From Leeuwenhoekiella polynyae (lineage in GTDB: Bacteria > Bacteroidota > Bacteroidia > Flavobacteriales > Flavobacteriaceae), in NCBI RefSeq assembly GCF_004104075.1, contig NZ_QOVK01000001.1, positions 186,001 through 250,000 on the forward strand: a stretch of DNA of 64,000 nucleotides. The letters run 5' to 3'. Shown piece by piece: positions 34,817 through 43,517 of the stretch. Each line of letters begins with the position of its first letter. Positions within the stretch are counted from its first letter, which is position 1. The notes below the pieces were generated by a model. That model had not been told where the DNA came from. It was given only the letters and a program-made list of their open reading frames with translations, and made no database searches. A program made the translations under genes and the position numbers.

Positions 34817-36718
34817 TTATAGATTAATATTTTGACCTTTAGGATAACGCACTTCGTACGAGAAATTTTTAGTAACCGAAGCTTTTGGAGCCAGTTCTAG
34901 TGTCCATTTTAGGATACCGGTTTTTTCATCATAGGCAGCATCTGAGGTTTCCTGATCAGAAACTTTAATGTCCTTGTTTTGAGAAACCGGAATACGATCT
35001 TCTAAAACCAAATTAACCGCTGAGCTTTTAGTATTTCGAATTGAAATTTCATAAGCTTTTGCTACGACTCGGGTTCCGCCTAAGAACGATTTGCTTTTAA
35101 AGTTATCTTTTTTCTCGCGTTTAACAATAATGTTGGGGTCAATACCTAGAGAGATTTCTAAGCTGTCTGTAGTCGCCAGCGGACTAATAGCTGTCTTGCC
35201 TGCGTAGCTTCCTTCAAAATAAATATTGGCTTCACCTTGCAGTAAATCATAGCGTTCCCAGTCTGTAACCGTGGCGGTGAGAAATACATTTTCATTAAGC
35301 TCCGGTGCAGCATAATGCTGATAGCTTGCGGGTAAGACAAACTTGTCAATCTCAATGGTAGTGATGTCTGCATTTGAAACAATCGTATAGCGTTTTTTAA
35401 TCTCAAAACGGGTATTGGTAAGACTTTCTTCTTTGGCTTCAACATTCTCGTTGTAAGATTCTGAGTTAATAGTAACTCCAGCAACTTTTCCTGCTAAAGC
35501 GCCCACTACAGATCTTTTTTCTTGTGTTCCATAACCTACCACTACAACTTCGTCTAACGACTCGTTGTTAGATTCCATTTGAACATTCATCATAGAGCCG
35601 TGAATGGGTATAGATTCAGTATTAAAACCTACATAAGAATAGTGTAACTCATTCCCGCCATTACTGTTTATTGAAAGGCGGTATTTACCATCAAAATCTG
35701 TCGTCGTACCATTTGAAGAGCCGGCTTGTGCGACATTTGCACCCGGTAATGGAGCGCCAGAATCATCTGTTACAATACCGGAAACACTTCTAATAGTAGG
35801 ATTGTATTTATAATTTGTACGGTTTACAGCACTGGTTTTTCTATAATAACCGTTTACAAAATTGAGATATTTAGGTTGCAAGTCTGGTTTAAAATTATTG
35901 GTGTTGGGATCTCCGGTAGAGAGAACCAACTTCACATTGTCCCAATCTATGCCGCTTTGTTGATACACATTTGCTTTATAGTTGAGTTCAATAGGGCTCG
36001 CAGTGCTTTCTGCGCGGATATCATATAGCGGAAACCATCCTGCATTTTGAATGATATAAGATAACTCCAGGTTGAGGCTTGTAGCACGATCGCTTTGCAG
36101 TTTTACAGTGATTTCGCCGCGCATTTCTTTTCGGGAATCATCAAGATTATTCATTTGCTGCCGGTAATCGTTGATCTTGCGATCTAATTCTTGCATATCC
36201 CGCTTTTGCTTGTAAATGATGTTTTGAATTTCAGTACTCCGCTGGCGATAATAGGCACTTATCTGCTTTACTTTTTCTAAAGAAAGGTCTGTATTATCAC
36301 TATTTATACGTTGATTTTCAGTAAGTAGTTTGAGTTCGCGCTCATAGCCTTCTATAGTATTTTGTATGGAATTCTTCTCATATAGTAGTTGGTCTAAATT
36401 TGTTTTTAGACTTTCATATTCAGCAGAAACTGTTTTCTTATCTAGATAGTCTAAATTGAATGCAATGGAAAGAATACTAGCATCATCAAGCCCTCGTAAC
36501 TGAATACTGTTTTCTAAAATATCTGGCGAAAGATTGTCAAAAACCAATTCGTTAACACCAGATTTTACAGTTACAGATGAAGAACGCTCTATGGTAGCCC
36601 CTTGTAGATAGATCGTTACCTTTTCAATTTTTGAATTTTGAGCAAGAGGTTTTTCTGAAGCTATCAAATTTGGATTGCTTAGAAACAGGCAGAATAGGAG
36701 AAGAACTAGAATTCGCAT
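34817..36718 (-). CDS. MuiA/DUF4139 family protein with inserted CarboxypepD_reg and TonB-plug-like segment
   Basis: A 633-residue exported protein; the ATG at 36718 begins a signal peptide (1-20), while the longer frame upstream runs into a repeat and is not coding. Order: DUF4140-like N-terminus (about 30-95), long coiled coil (95-200), DUF4139 beta domain from 215. That last domain is interrupted at about 310-383 by a carboxypeptidase-regulatory-like fold (VSGIVTDDSGAPLPGANV, DFDGKYRL, SYVGF). At 388-408 there is a segment like the start of a SusC plug (LDEVVVVGYGTQEKR). DUF4139 resumes after about 430. Function unknown; the mosaic is the notable point. Its stop lies 8 bp from the HAD gene, likely one transcript. 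Confidence 0.82.
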   Translation of the reverse strand: MRILVLLLFCLFLSNPNLIASEKPLAQNSKIEKVTIYLQGATIERSSSVTVKSGVNELVFDNLSPDILENSIQLRGLDDASILSIAFNLDYLDKKTVSAEYESLKTNLDQLLYEKNSIQNTIEGYERELKLLTENQRINSDNTDLSLEKVKQISAYYRQRSTEIQNIIYKQKRDMQELDRKINDYRQQMNNLDDSRKEMRGEITVKLQSDRATSLNLELSYIIQNAGWFPLYDIRAESTASPIELNYKANVYQQSGIDWDNVKLVLSTGDPNTNNFKPDLQPKYLNFVNGYYRKTSAVNRTNYKYNPTIRSVSGIVTDDSGAPLPGANVAQAGSSNGTTTDFDGKYRLSINSNGGNELHYSYVGFNTESIPIHGSMMNVQMESNNESLDEVVVVGYGTQEKRSVVGALAGKVAGVTINSESYNENVEAKEESLTNTRFEIKKRYTIVSNADITTIEIDKFVLPASYQHYAAPELNENVFLTATVTDWERYDLLQGEANIYFEGSYAGKTAISPLATTDSLEISLGIDPNIIVKREKKDNFKSKSFLGGTRVVAKAYEISIRNTKSSAVNLVLEDRIPVSQNKDIKVSDQETSDAAYDEKTGILKWTLELAPKASVTKNFSYEVRYPKGQNINL

Positions 36719-36789
36719 AAGTAGTTTATTTTCCTTAAAAATAAACGAAAAGATTAGTTTAAAGATGCTTTTTTGCGAATGAAAATAAT

Positions 36790-36836
36790 TTATTGATGCC
36801 GCCAATGAGGTCAATACTCCGAGGTAGGTTATTAAT
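36790..36836 (+). repeat. Dispersed intergenic repeat, short copy 4
   Basis: The first block (ATTGATGCCGCCAATGAGGTCAATACTCC) is joined directly to the last (GAGGTAGGTTA), with the middle about 55 bp missing compared with copies 2 and 3. The right end forms the stop codon of the minus-strand DCC gene. Confidence 0.55.
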
Positions 36837-37230
36837 CTAAAAATCTAGACTTAAGCTCTGGAGTGGGAATCATACAGCTTTCTTTTTTGCCAAACCATTT
36901 ATAGCGGTTACGAGCTATGTAATCATAAACTGCGTTTCTAATGAATTTAGGGACAATCATAAACCCAAAAAGCAGCGGGTAGCCCTTGTTTAAATACTTT
37001 GCAATACGCAAGGCTGCTGAAGATTTAACCGAAACCGTATCACCCTCAATAAGAACGATAGAGTCTGTTTCTGCGGAATTAATTTGATGCTTTTGAAGCA
37101 AGCGCTGACCAGTTTCTCCTTGCAACGAGGCGAATTTAAACAAGGCTTTGGGATCGTGCTTAATGATAAAATTTATAGCACCATTGCATAAATTACAGAC
37201 TCCGTCAAAAAGAATGATTTTGGTTTCCAT
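36832..37230 (-). CDS. DCC1-like thiol-disulfide oxidoreductase family protein (DUF393)
   Basis: A 132-residue protein with the DCC signature at its start: FDGVCNLCN (8-16), two cysteines C12 and C15 in a C-x-x-C, then FIIKHDP, FASLQGETGQ and a C-terminal YDYIARNRYKWFGK. The fold is thioredoxin-like; a redox role is predicted, but no substrate is known. Its ATG shares one base with the mutS2 stop, so the two are translationally coupled. Confidence 0.88.
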   Translation of the reverse strand: METKIILFDGVCNLCNGAINFIIKHDPKALFKFASLQGETGQRLLQKHQINSAETDSIVLIEGDTVSVKSSAALRIAKYLNKGYPLLFGFMIVPKFIRNAVYDYIARNRYKWFGKKESCMIPTPELKSRFLD

Positions 37231-39401
37231 TATTTTTTGCGCTGTACGAGTTCTAAAGTATCTACATCCACGTTAGTGGTAAACATTCCATAATCAACAA
37301 TAGCTTTTCCTTTTTCAATTTTATCGATGGTTCCCACAGCTCGTCCATCTGGTAAGCGTACGCGGTCACCAATTTTTAGAGTTACTTTAGGTTTTTCTTT
37401 TTCAATTTGAATTTCTTTTTGCTTTTCTACTTTTTTCTTTTCTCTAATGATTTCGACTTTCTTTTCAGCCTCTTGCTGTACTTTTCTTTCTTTAGCTTTT
37501 TGTGCACGTTTCTGTTTAGCATTCAGTTTTGCACGTTTAGAATTTTCAATTTGTACCACTTTGTACAATTCGTCAAGTAGTAGTTTTTTATTCTTATTGG
37601 TGAAAAACGTATCACTCAAATCATCTAGTTTTTGTCCTAGATAAATTAAACGTTGATTGCTATCGTACAATTCTTGATAGCTTTCTAACTTTTCCTGAAT
37701 GCGTGTATTGGTTTTATTAAGCTCCTGCTTTTGCTTAAGCGCTTCTTGTTCTTTGGTTTTAAGCGAGGTTGTGGTTTTTGCCAGTTTACTACGCTCTTTC
37801 TGAAGATCTGCGATACTCTTATCAAAACGTATTTTACCACGTTCCACTTTCTTTTTTGAACGATTGATGAGCGAATATGGAATACCATTCTTCTGAGCAA
37901 CTTCAAAAGTAAACGAACTTCCGGCTTCACCTACGTAAAGTTTATATAGCGGCTCAAGCGTTCGGGAGTCAAAAAGCATATTGGCATTGGTTATCGCTTC
38001 GGTCTCATTGGCCATCATTTTTAGATTGGCATAATGTGTAGTGATAATACCATAACTGTTTCGCTCGTAGAAGACTTCAAGAAAAGTTTCGGCAAGAGCT
38101 CCTCCCAATTCAGGATCACTACCTGTACCAAATTCATCAATTAAGAACAGGGTTTTATCATCACATTTCCTCAGAAAATAGTTCATATTCTTCAGACGGT
38201 AACTGTACGTACTCAGATGATTTTCTATACTTTGATTGTCGCCGATATCCGTGAGTATTTTTTCGAAAAAACAAAATCTCGAATATTCATGAACGGGTAT
38301 CAGAAGACCACTTTGAAGCATTACCTGTAATAAACCTACCGTTTTTAGGGTAATACTCTTACCACCTGCATTGGGGCCACTAATCACGATGATTCTATTT
38401 TGCTCATCTAGCGTGATGTCCTGCGGAAAAGTTTTTTCACCGCGTTTTCTATTGTTGAGCAACAGCAGCGGGTGATAGGCTTCCTTGATTTCTAACTCTC
38501 GATCTTGAGTTATTTTTGGTAAGACAGCATTTAATTTTTTTGCGTATTTGGCTTTCGCCGAAATAACATCAATAGTGCTGAGCAGCTTTTGATAGTCTTT
38601 AAGCAGAGGAGTAAAAGGACGCACAAAATCAGTCAAAGCTTTTAAAATACGCTTTATTTCTTCCTGTTCATCGTATTGAAGATTATTGAGTTCGCGTTGA
38701 TGAGATTGTGTAGCTTCCGGCTGAATGTAAACAATACTTCCGGTTTTTGAGTTTCCTAAAATTGAACCTTTAACCTTGCGGCGGTGCATTGCCGAAACAG
38801 CAAGAACACGCACATTATCTACAATAGACTCTCTGATTTCATCTAAATAACCATAAGAAGAATAACTTGATAAGGCAGATGCAAAACTGCTGTTGATCTT
38901 TCCTTTAACCTGATTGATTGCTCTTCGCGTTTGTTGTAAAAGGGGAGAAGCATCATCTTTTATCTCACCGTATTTATCAACAATAGTATTGATCTCATCA
39001 GTAAGAATAGTGGTGTACTCCGTTTCTCTTACTGTTTGATAAAGCACCGGATACACTTCCTGAAATTTTCTGAAATAGCGTAAATGGCTATTAACCGTTT
39101 CAGACAGACTACCTATTTTTCTAAAACTTCCCACCTCAAGAACCGTGTCTTCAATACCTAACATTTTGAGTTCATGATCAAGTGCATCGAAGCCGTGATT
39201 AGGAATAGGTGTCTCGTGGGTATCAGAATTGATGTATTCCTGAGTTTGGTCGAGAGCAAAAAGCGTTTTTTTATAACTGCGTTTAGGAGCCAATTTTAAA
39301 GCTTTTACCTTTCCCATATCTGTAATGCACAATTCACTCAGTTGCGCACAAACGGTATGAAATTCTAGATCTGATAATGTTTTTGGATGAATTTTTATCA
39401 T
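37230..39401 (-). CDS. mutS2: MutS2 family protein lacking the Smr domain
   Basis: A MutS2-type ATPase of 723 residues. Clamp and core helices fill 1-310; the ATPase has Walker A GPNAGGKS (342-349), the DEFGTGSDP Walker B, and ITTHYANLK. A long charged coiled coil (about 515-660, poor in complexity, rich in K/E/Q) precedes a KOW/SH3-like end (IGDRVRLPDGRAVGTIDKI). The Smr nuclease domain found at the C-terminus of Bacillus and Thermus MutS2 is absent, as is usual in this phylum. Proposed roles in the family are recombination suppression and ribosome rescue; which applies here is open. Confidence 0.88.
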   Translation of the reverse strand: MIKIHPKTLSDLEFHTVCAQLSELCITDMGKVKALKLAPKRSYKKTLFALDQTQEYINSDTHETPIPNHGFDALDHELKMLGIEDTVLEVGSFRKIGSLSETVNSHLRYFRKFQEVYPVLYQTVRETEYTTILTDEINTIVDKYGEIKDDASPLLQQTRRAINQVKGKINSSFASALSSYSSYGYLDEIRESIVDNVRVLAVSAMHRRKVKGSILGNSKTGSIVYIQPEATQSHQRELNNLQYDEQEEIKRILKALTDFVRPFTPLLKDYQKLLSTIDVISAKAKYAKKLNAVLPKITQDRELEIKEAYHPLLLLNNRKRGEKTFPQDITLDEQNRIIVISGPNAGGKSITLKTVGLLQVMLQSGLLIPVHEYSRFCFFEKILTDIGDNQSIENHLSTYSYRLKNMNYFLRKCDDKTLFLIDEFGTGSDPELGGALAETFLEVFYERNSYGIITTHYANLKMMANETEAITNANMLFDSRTLEPLYKLYVGEAGSSFTFEVAQKNGIPYSLINRSKKKVERGKIRFDKSIADLQKERSKLAKTTTSLKTKEQEALKQKQELNKTNTRIQEKLESYQELYDSNQRLIYLGQKLDDLSDTFFTNKNKKLLLDELYKVVQIENSKRAKLNAKQKRAQKAKERKVQQEAEKKVEIIREKKKVEKQKEIQIEKEKPKVTLKIGDRVRLPDGRAVGTIDKIEKGKAIVDYGMFTTNVDVDTLELVQRKK

Positions 39402-39559
39402 ATTGAGTTGCCTATTTTAAGGCTGAAACTAAGGCTCTTTAGTTTAAAATTGATTTGTAAAATTTTAGATGAGAAATTAAAATAATAGTATACAAAATAC
39501 TATTTTGATCTCTATAATAGTTTTCCATTTTTGAACAGGAAAGCAAATTTAAGACATTC

Positions 39560-40225
39560 ATGAACGTTGACATAGACCCCAGCTGGAAAGCTGTATTAGC
39601 CGAAGAATTTGAGAAACCTTACTTCAAATCACTAATAGAATTTGTAAAGAAAGAGTATGCTTCTTTTACCTGTTATCCCAAAGGAAAAGATATTTTTAAA
39701 GCCTTTGATCTTTGTACTTTTAATGATGTAAAAGTGGTGATCTTAGGACAGGACCCATACCACGGCTCAGGGCAGGCTCACGGTTTATGCTTTTCGGTAC
39801 CTGAAGGAATGGCTGTGCCACCTTCTTTGATTAATATTTTTAAAGAAATAGAAGCAGACCTAAAGAAGCCTAATCGAGATTCTGGTAACTTAGAGCGTTG
39901 GTCAAAGCAAGGTGTTTTATTGCTTAATGCAACTTTGACTGTAAGAGCACATCAAGCGGGTTCACATCAAGGCAAAGGCTGGGAAATTTTTACAGATCGT
40001 GTAATAGAATTGATTTCTGAAAAGCGAGAAGGAGTTGTCTTTATGCTTTGGGGTGGTTATGCTAAGAAGAAAATTAAAAAGGTAGATGCTTCTAAGCATC
40101 TTATCTTAACCAGTGGGCATCCTTCTCCTTTAAGTGCAAATAGAGGGTACTGGTTTGGAAATAGGCATTTTAGTACAGCAAATAGCTATTTAGAAAACTC
40201 AGGCAATGTAAAAATTGAATGGTAA
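39560..40225 (+). CDS. ung: Uracil-DNA glycosylase
   Basis: Family 1 UDG of 221 residues that removes uracil from DNA in base excision repair. The water-activating motif GQDPYHG is at 63-69 (Asp65), AHGLCFS follows, and the DNA-intercalation loop HPSPLSANRGYWFG is near 191. LLLNATLTVRAHQAGSHQGKGW is also typical. The start ATG at 39560 gives the normal length. Monocistronic, with a strong terminator. Confidence 0.96.
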   Translation: MNVDIDPSWKAVLAEEFEKPYFKSLIEFVKKEYASFTCYPKGKDIFKAFDLCTFNDVKVVILGQDPYHGSGQAHGLCFSVPEGMAVPPSLINIFKEIEADLKKPNRDSGNLERWSKQGVLLLNATLTVRAHQAGSHQGKGWEIFTDRVIELISEKREGVVFMLWGGYAKKKIKKVDASKHLILTSGHPSPLSANRGYWFGNRHFSTANSYLENSGNVKIEW

Positions 40226-40226
40226 T

Positions 40227-40264
40227 AAAAAAGCGATTCTACTTTAGGGGTAGAATCGCTTTTT
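40227..40264 (+). terminator. Terminator after ung, usable in both directions
   Basis: AAAAAGCGATTCTAC (to 40242) pairs with GTAGAATCGCTTTTT around TTTAGGG. It also lies 23 bp past the stop of the small minus-strand gene. Confidence 0.88.
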
Positions 40265-40287
40265 GTTAGGTTTGATTTGAGGTCGAC

Positions 40288-40449
40288 TTAAGAAGCTTTA
40301 TTAAAAGCCATTTGTCGAGTCAAGGTTGATTGTTTAGGGGTTACATGCTTTTGTGATTTCTCAATCACGGGTCCACCTGCAACACTAAATTTAAATAACA
40401 AAAAATTAATGAGTAACAAGACGCCCAAAATACTAAAAAATGTAACCAT
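40288..40449 (-). CDS. Small 53-residue membrane protein
   Basis: The ATG at 40449 opens a frame of 53 codons ending in TAA at 40288. Residues 3-24 are one strong transmembrane helix (FFSILGVLLLINFLLFKF). The tail is basic and polar (VIEKSQKHVTPKQ), so the expected topology is an N-terminal anchor with a short soluble tail. The frame sits alone in an otherwise empty 344 bp gap, ends before a terminator, and has normal codon use, which argues for a real gene. I recall similar short membrane proteins in flavobacteria but know no function. Confidence 0.6.
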   Translation of the reverse strand: MVTFFSILGVLLLINFLLFKFSVAGGPVIEKSQKHVTPKQSTLTRQMAFNKAS

Positions 40450-40569
40450 TGTTCAATAATTTTGATTGCTTATATTAATTCGGATGTAAAATTGAACATT
40501 TTTTTTACTATTAATGCTAAATTAATTGTAAAACTTTCATTAAATGTGAGTTAAAGAAAAATTAGCATA

Positions 40570-41391
40570 TTACTCTTTATCGATGGATTTGAGTTTAGAA
40601 AGATATTTTTTGACCAAAATAGTTTCTTCCTGAGGTAATTGTTCTTGGGACCAGGTAGTTAATGATAACCACTTTTTAATGTCTTCTAACTTTTGTTCAT
40701 ATCTCTCAGAAAGTAAGTGTTCAATGCGTGTAAGAAGCTTAAAATTCTTTGTTTTTTTATTCAATATATCGAGAAATTTACTGATAGTTGTAGCGTGATT
40801 CGCCTTGTACCTGTCGGTTGCTGCGATAACAAAACTAGACCAAGGTGTGGGGAAATCACTTACACGTCTAAAGAGTTTTTTATCGACTAACGGCTTGGTC
40901 GTAAAATGTTCCCACATAAAATAATCTGCTTCTCCAGCAGTAAGCGCTTTAACCGCAGTATCTATATTATTTACTACAATACAATCAATATTAGAGGTGT
41001 CCCAACCTAATTGTTCGGCTTGTATATAGGCCATGGTGTGACTTCCTGAGCCATAGCGGCTAATAGCAGGTCTTGTGTTTTCTAAGTCTTCAATAGTTTT
41101 AAAATCACTTTTTTGAGCAACGTGAACTCCCCAAATTAAGGGACTTGAAACGTAGTTCTGCACTATACTAGAAGGGTTACCGTTATCGATATCTTTGATG
41201 ATTCCTTCCGTTAAGATTACTGCAAGGTCAATTTCACCGCTACGTAAGGCAGCATTCATAGCGCCTGTACCACCGGGAAATTCTACCCATTCTACGTGAA
41301 TTCCTGCTTCAGCAAAAAGACCTTCTTCAATACACAAATGTATAGGTAGATTAAAATGTTCTGGCACTCCGCCTATTTTTAATGTGGTCAT
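40570..41391 (-). CDS. Orphan substrate-binding protein (periplasmic-binding type 2 fold) without signal peptide
   Basis: A 273-residue protein beginning directly with the first strand of the type 2 binding fold (TLKIGGVPEHFNLP). GLFAEAGIHVEWVEFPGGTGAMNAALRSGEIDLAVI follows, in the style of SsuA, NMT1 and ThiY proteins. No signal peptide or lipobox is present, and no ABC permease or ATPase gene is near. It therefore probably stays in the cytosol as a ligand sensor or enzyme-like protein; ligand unknown. It starts 3 bp after the ppk1 stop, so it is very likely co-transcribed with ppk1. Confidence 0.8.
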   Translation of the reverse strand: MTTLKIGGVPEHFNLPIHLCIEEGLFAEAGIHVEWVEFPGGTGAMNAALRSGEIDLAVILTEGIIKDIDNGNPSSIVQNYVSSPLIWGVHVAQKSDFKTIEDLENTRPAISRYGSGSHTMAYIQAEQLGWDTSNIDCIVVNNIDTAVKALTAGEADYFMWEHFTTKPLVDKKLFRRVSDFPTPWSSFVIAATDRYKANHATTISKFLDILNKKTKNFKLLTRIEHLLSERYEQKLEDIKKWLSLTTWSQEQLPQEETILVKKYLSKLKSIDKE

Positions 41392-41394
41392 ACG

Positions 41395-43446
41395 TTAGTT
41401 TTTAGATTTTAAATAGTCATAAATGGCATATTGTGAGCGAATAGCTTTTTCATTTGACTCTCTTGAGATGTAGGCATTGGATTCTGCCTCATCTTGTATG
41501 CGTGCTTTGGTATTGTCTGATAATTGTATTTCTAAGATATCCTTTAATTCAGAAAATAAATCTTGATCATAAATAGGGGTAAGTACCTCGATGCGACGGT
41601 CTAAATTACGCGTCATCCAGTCTGCAGAGCCCATGTACATTTGCTCATCACCATTATTATGAAATAAATAGATACGACCATGCTCCAGATATCTATCTAT
41701 TATTGAAGTCATATAAATATTCTCACTAAGACCTTTTACACCGGGAATTAGACTTGTAAAACCACGAACAATCATACGAATTTTAACACCCGCTTGACTT
41801 GCTTTGTACAATAACTGAATCATGTCTGGATCTTCAAGACTGTTCATTTTGGCAATGATCTGGGCTTTTTTACCAGTTTGCGCAGCTTCGATCTCATTAT
41901 GAATGAGTTTCTCAAAGGTTCTTCTGGTCGTGAATGGCGAGATCAATAAATGTTTATTTCGGGGTATAATGAGTTCTCCTTCTAAAACTCTAAATACACG
42001 TTCAAGCTCTTTTGTAATCTTCTTATGAGCGGTAAATAGTCCGTGATCACAATATATTTTTGAGGTTTCGCCATTGAAATTTCCTGTGCCTATATAAGCG
42101 TAGCGTCTTGATTTTTTTTCTTCTTCACGTATGATCATCAAAATTTTTGAGTGAACTTTTATACGGGGATAACTGTAAATAACACACGCACCCTTCTTTT
42201 CAAATTTTCGCCCCCAAGTAATATTATTTTCTTCGTCAAAACGAGCTTTAGCCTCAATAAAAATGGTGACTTGCTTCCCGTTTTCTATTGCTTTTAAAAG
42301 CGATGTTGTCAAAATGGACTCATCTGCGACACGATATAAAGAAATTTTTATATGGGTTACTGCAGTGTCATCTGCTGCTTGTTCAACTAATTGCTCAACA
42401 TAATTAAAAGACATAAAAGGAAAGTGTACCAACTGATCTTTCTTCTGAATAGTTTTAAAAAAGTTTGTTGATTTTTCAAGCTCCCGATGTTTGATAAAAG
42501 GCTTTTTATCATAATGCAATGCTGCATTTTCAGTAGGATCAGGGAATTTAAAAAAGTCATTAAAGTTATGATACCTTCCGCCAGGCATCATATCTATCTT
42601 TCCCAGATTCAATAATTTTCGCAAACGCTTTGCAGCAGGTTTTGGCATAGAAGCGTCGTAAAGCAGACGGGTAGGCTGTCCCTCCTGGCGTTGTTCTAAA
42701 GATTTATATATGCGTTCTGCGAGAATCCCGTCTAGCTCATCATCAATATATAACTCAGCATCACGAGATAGTTTGATCTCATAAATCCCTTCTATAGTTT
42801 CAGAATTGAAAATATTATTGATTTCATATCGAATAATATCGTCTAGAAAAGTGATATTATGCGTTTCCTTTACCTTACCAAGATCCACAAAGCGTTCATT
42901 AGTATTTGTAGGTATTTTTACAAAACCTAATTTCTTAGAATCTGTGAATGTGATACAGAAATACAGCACCTGATTTTCAAGGAAAATTTCTTTGTCTTTG
43001 AAAGGATCAATAATTATTGTTTCAAGATCATTTTTAATATGAGCGATGAACCAAATAGTAGCCAATTGCGCCTGAATATTGGTATATTTTTCAGAAGGAA
43101 CTAAAACAATATTATTTTCAGCCAGTTCTGGTATAATCTCTTCATTGTAAACTCTACCGAACTCTTCTTGTTGTTCTTTTACAACGGCAAGAATTTCTTT
43201 GACAGTTTTATTGGGTCTAAGCGCTAACTTTTTACGAATGCTTTTTTCTACCCGTTTCATCTGTCTGAGCTGACTTACCCGAACGCGAAAATACTCATCT
43301 AAATTAGAAGAATATATGGCTAAAAACTTCATACGCTCATAAAGAGGATTGTGCTCTTTATCTTGCGCTTCTTGTAAAACACGGGCGTTAAAGCTAAGCC
43401 AGTTTAAATCCCTGTGTTTTAAATTTTCAGCCAAGTCTGTTTCCAT
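41395..43446 (-). CDS. ppk1: Polyphosphate kinase 1
   Basis: Reversibly transfers the gamma-phosphate of ATP to polyphosphate. The 683 residues carry the N domain (RDLNWLSFNARVLQEA, YSSNLDEYFRVRV), the head domain (about 105-310) and the two phospholipase-D-like catalytic domains. The phosphorylated histidine should be the one in RIKVHSKILM; YIGTGNFNGETSKIYCDHGLFTA and EHGRIYLFHNNG are the other active-site blocks. Peripheral inner-membrane enzyme by family. It ends 3 bp before the substrate-binding gene. A TATTTTTG box on the minus strand (43473-43466) may be its promoter. Confidence 0.95.
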   Translation of the reverse strand: METDLAENLKHRDLNWLSFNARVLQEAQDKEHNPLYERMKFLAIYSSNLDEYFRVRVSQLRQMKRVEKSIRKKLALRPNKTVKEILAVVKEQQEEFGRVYNEEIIPELAENNIVLVPSEKYTNIQAQLATIWFIAHIKNDLETIIIDPFKDKEIFLENQVLYFCITFTDSKKLGFVKIPTNTNERFVDLGKVKETHNITFLDDIIRYEINNIFNSETIEGIYEIKLSRDAELYIDDELDGILAERIYKSLEQRQEGQPTRLLYDASMPKPAAKRLRKLLNLGKIDMMPGGRYHNFNDFFKFPDPTENAALHYDKKPFIKHRELEKSTNFFKTIQKKDQLVHFPFMSFNYVEQLVEQAADDTAVTHIKISLYRVADESILTTSLLKAIENGKQVTIFIEAKARFDEENNITWGRKFEKKGACVIYSYPRIKVHSKILMIIREEEKKSRRYAYIGTGNFNGETSKIYCDHGLFTAHKKITKELERVFRVLEGELIIPRNKHLLISPFTTRRTFEKLIHNEIEAAQTGKKAQIIAKMNSLEDPDMIQLLYKASQAGVKIRMIVRGFTSLIPGVKGLSENIYMTSIIDRYLEHGRIYLFHNNGDEQMYMGSADWMTRNLDRRIEVLTPIYDQDLFSELKDILEIQLSDNTKARIQDEAESNAYISRESNEKAIRSQYAIYDYLKSKN

Positions 43447-43517
43447 AAGTAGTTTAGGTTTTTACCAAAAATACGAAAGGCTTTAACGGTCTGAATTAAG
43501 CTTTTGTTAAAAGAAGA

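Noticed and set aside
36719-36814. Upstream extension of the MuiA-like gene by 32 codons
   Set aside because: It would run into repeat copy 4 and hide the signal peptide that begins at the ATG at 36718.
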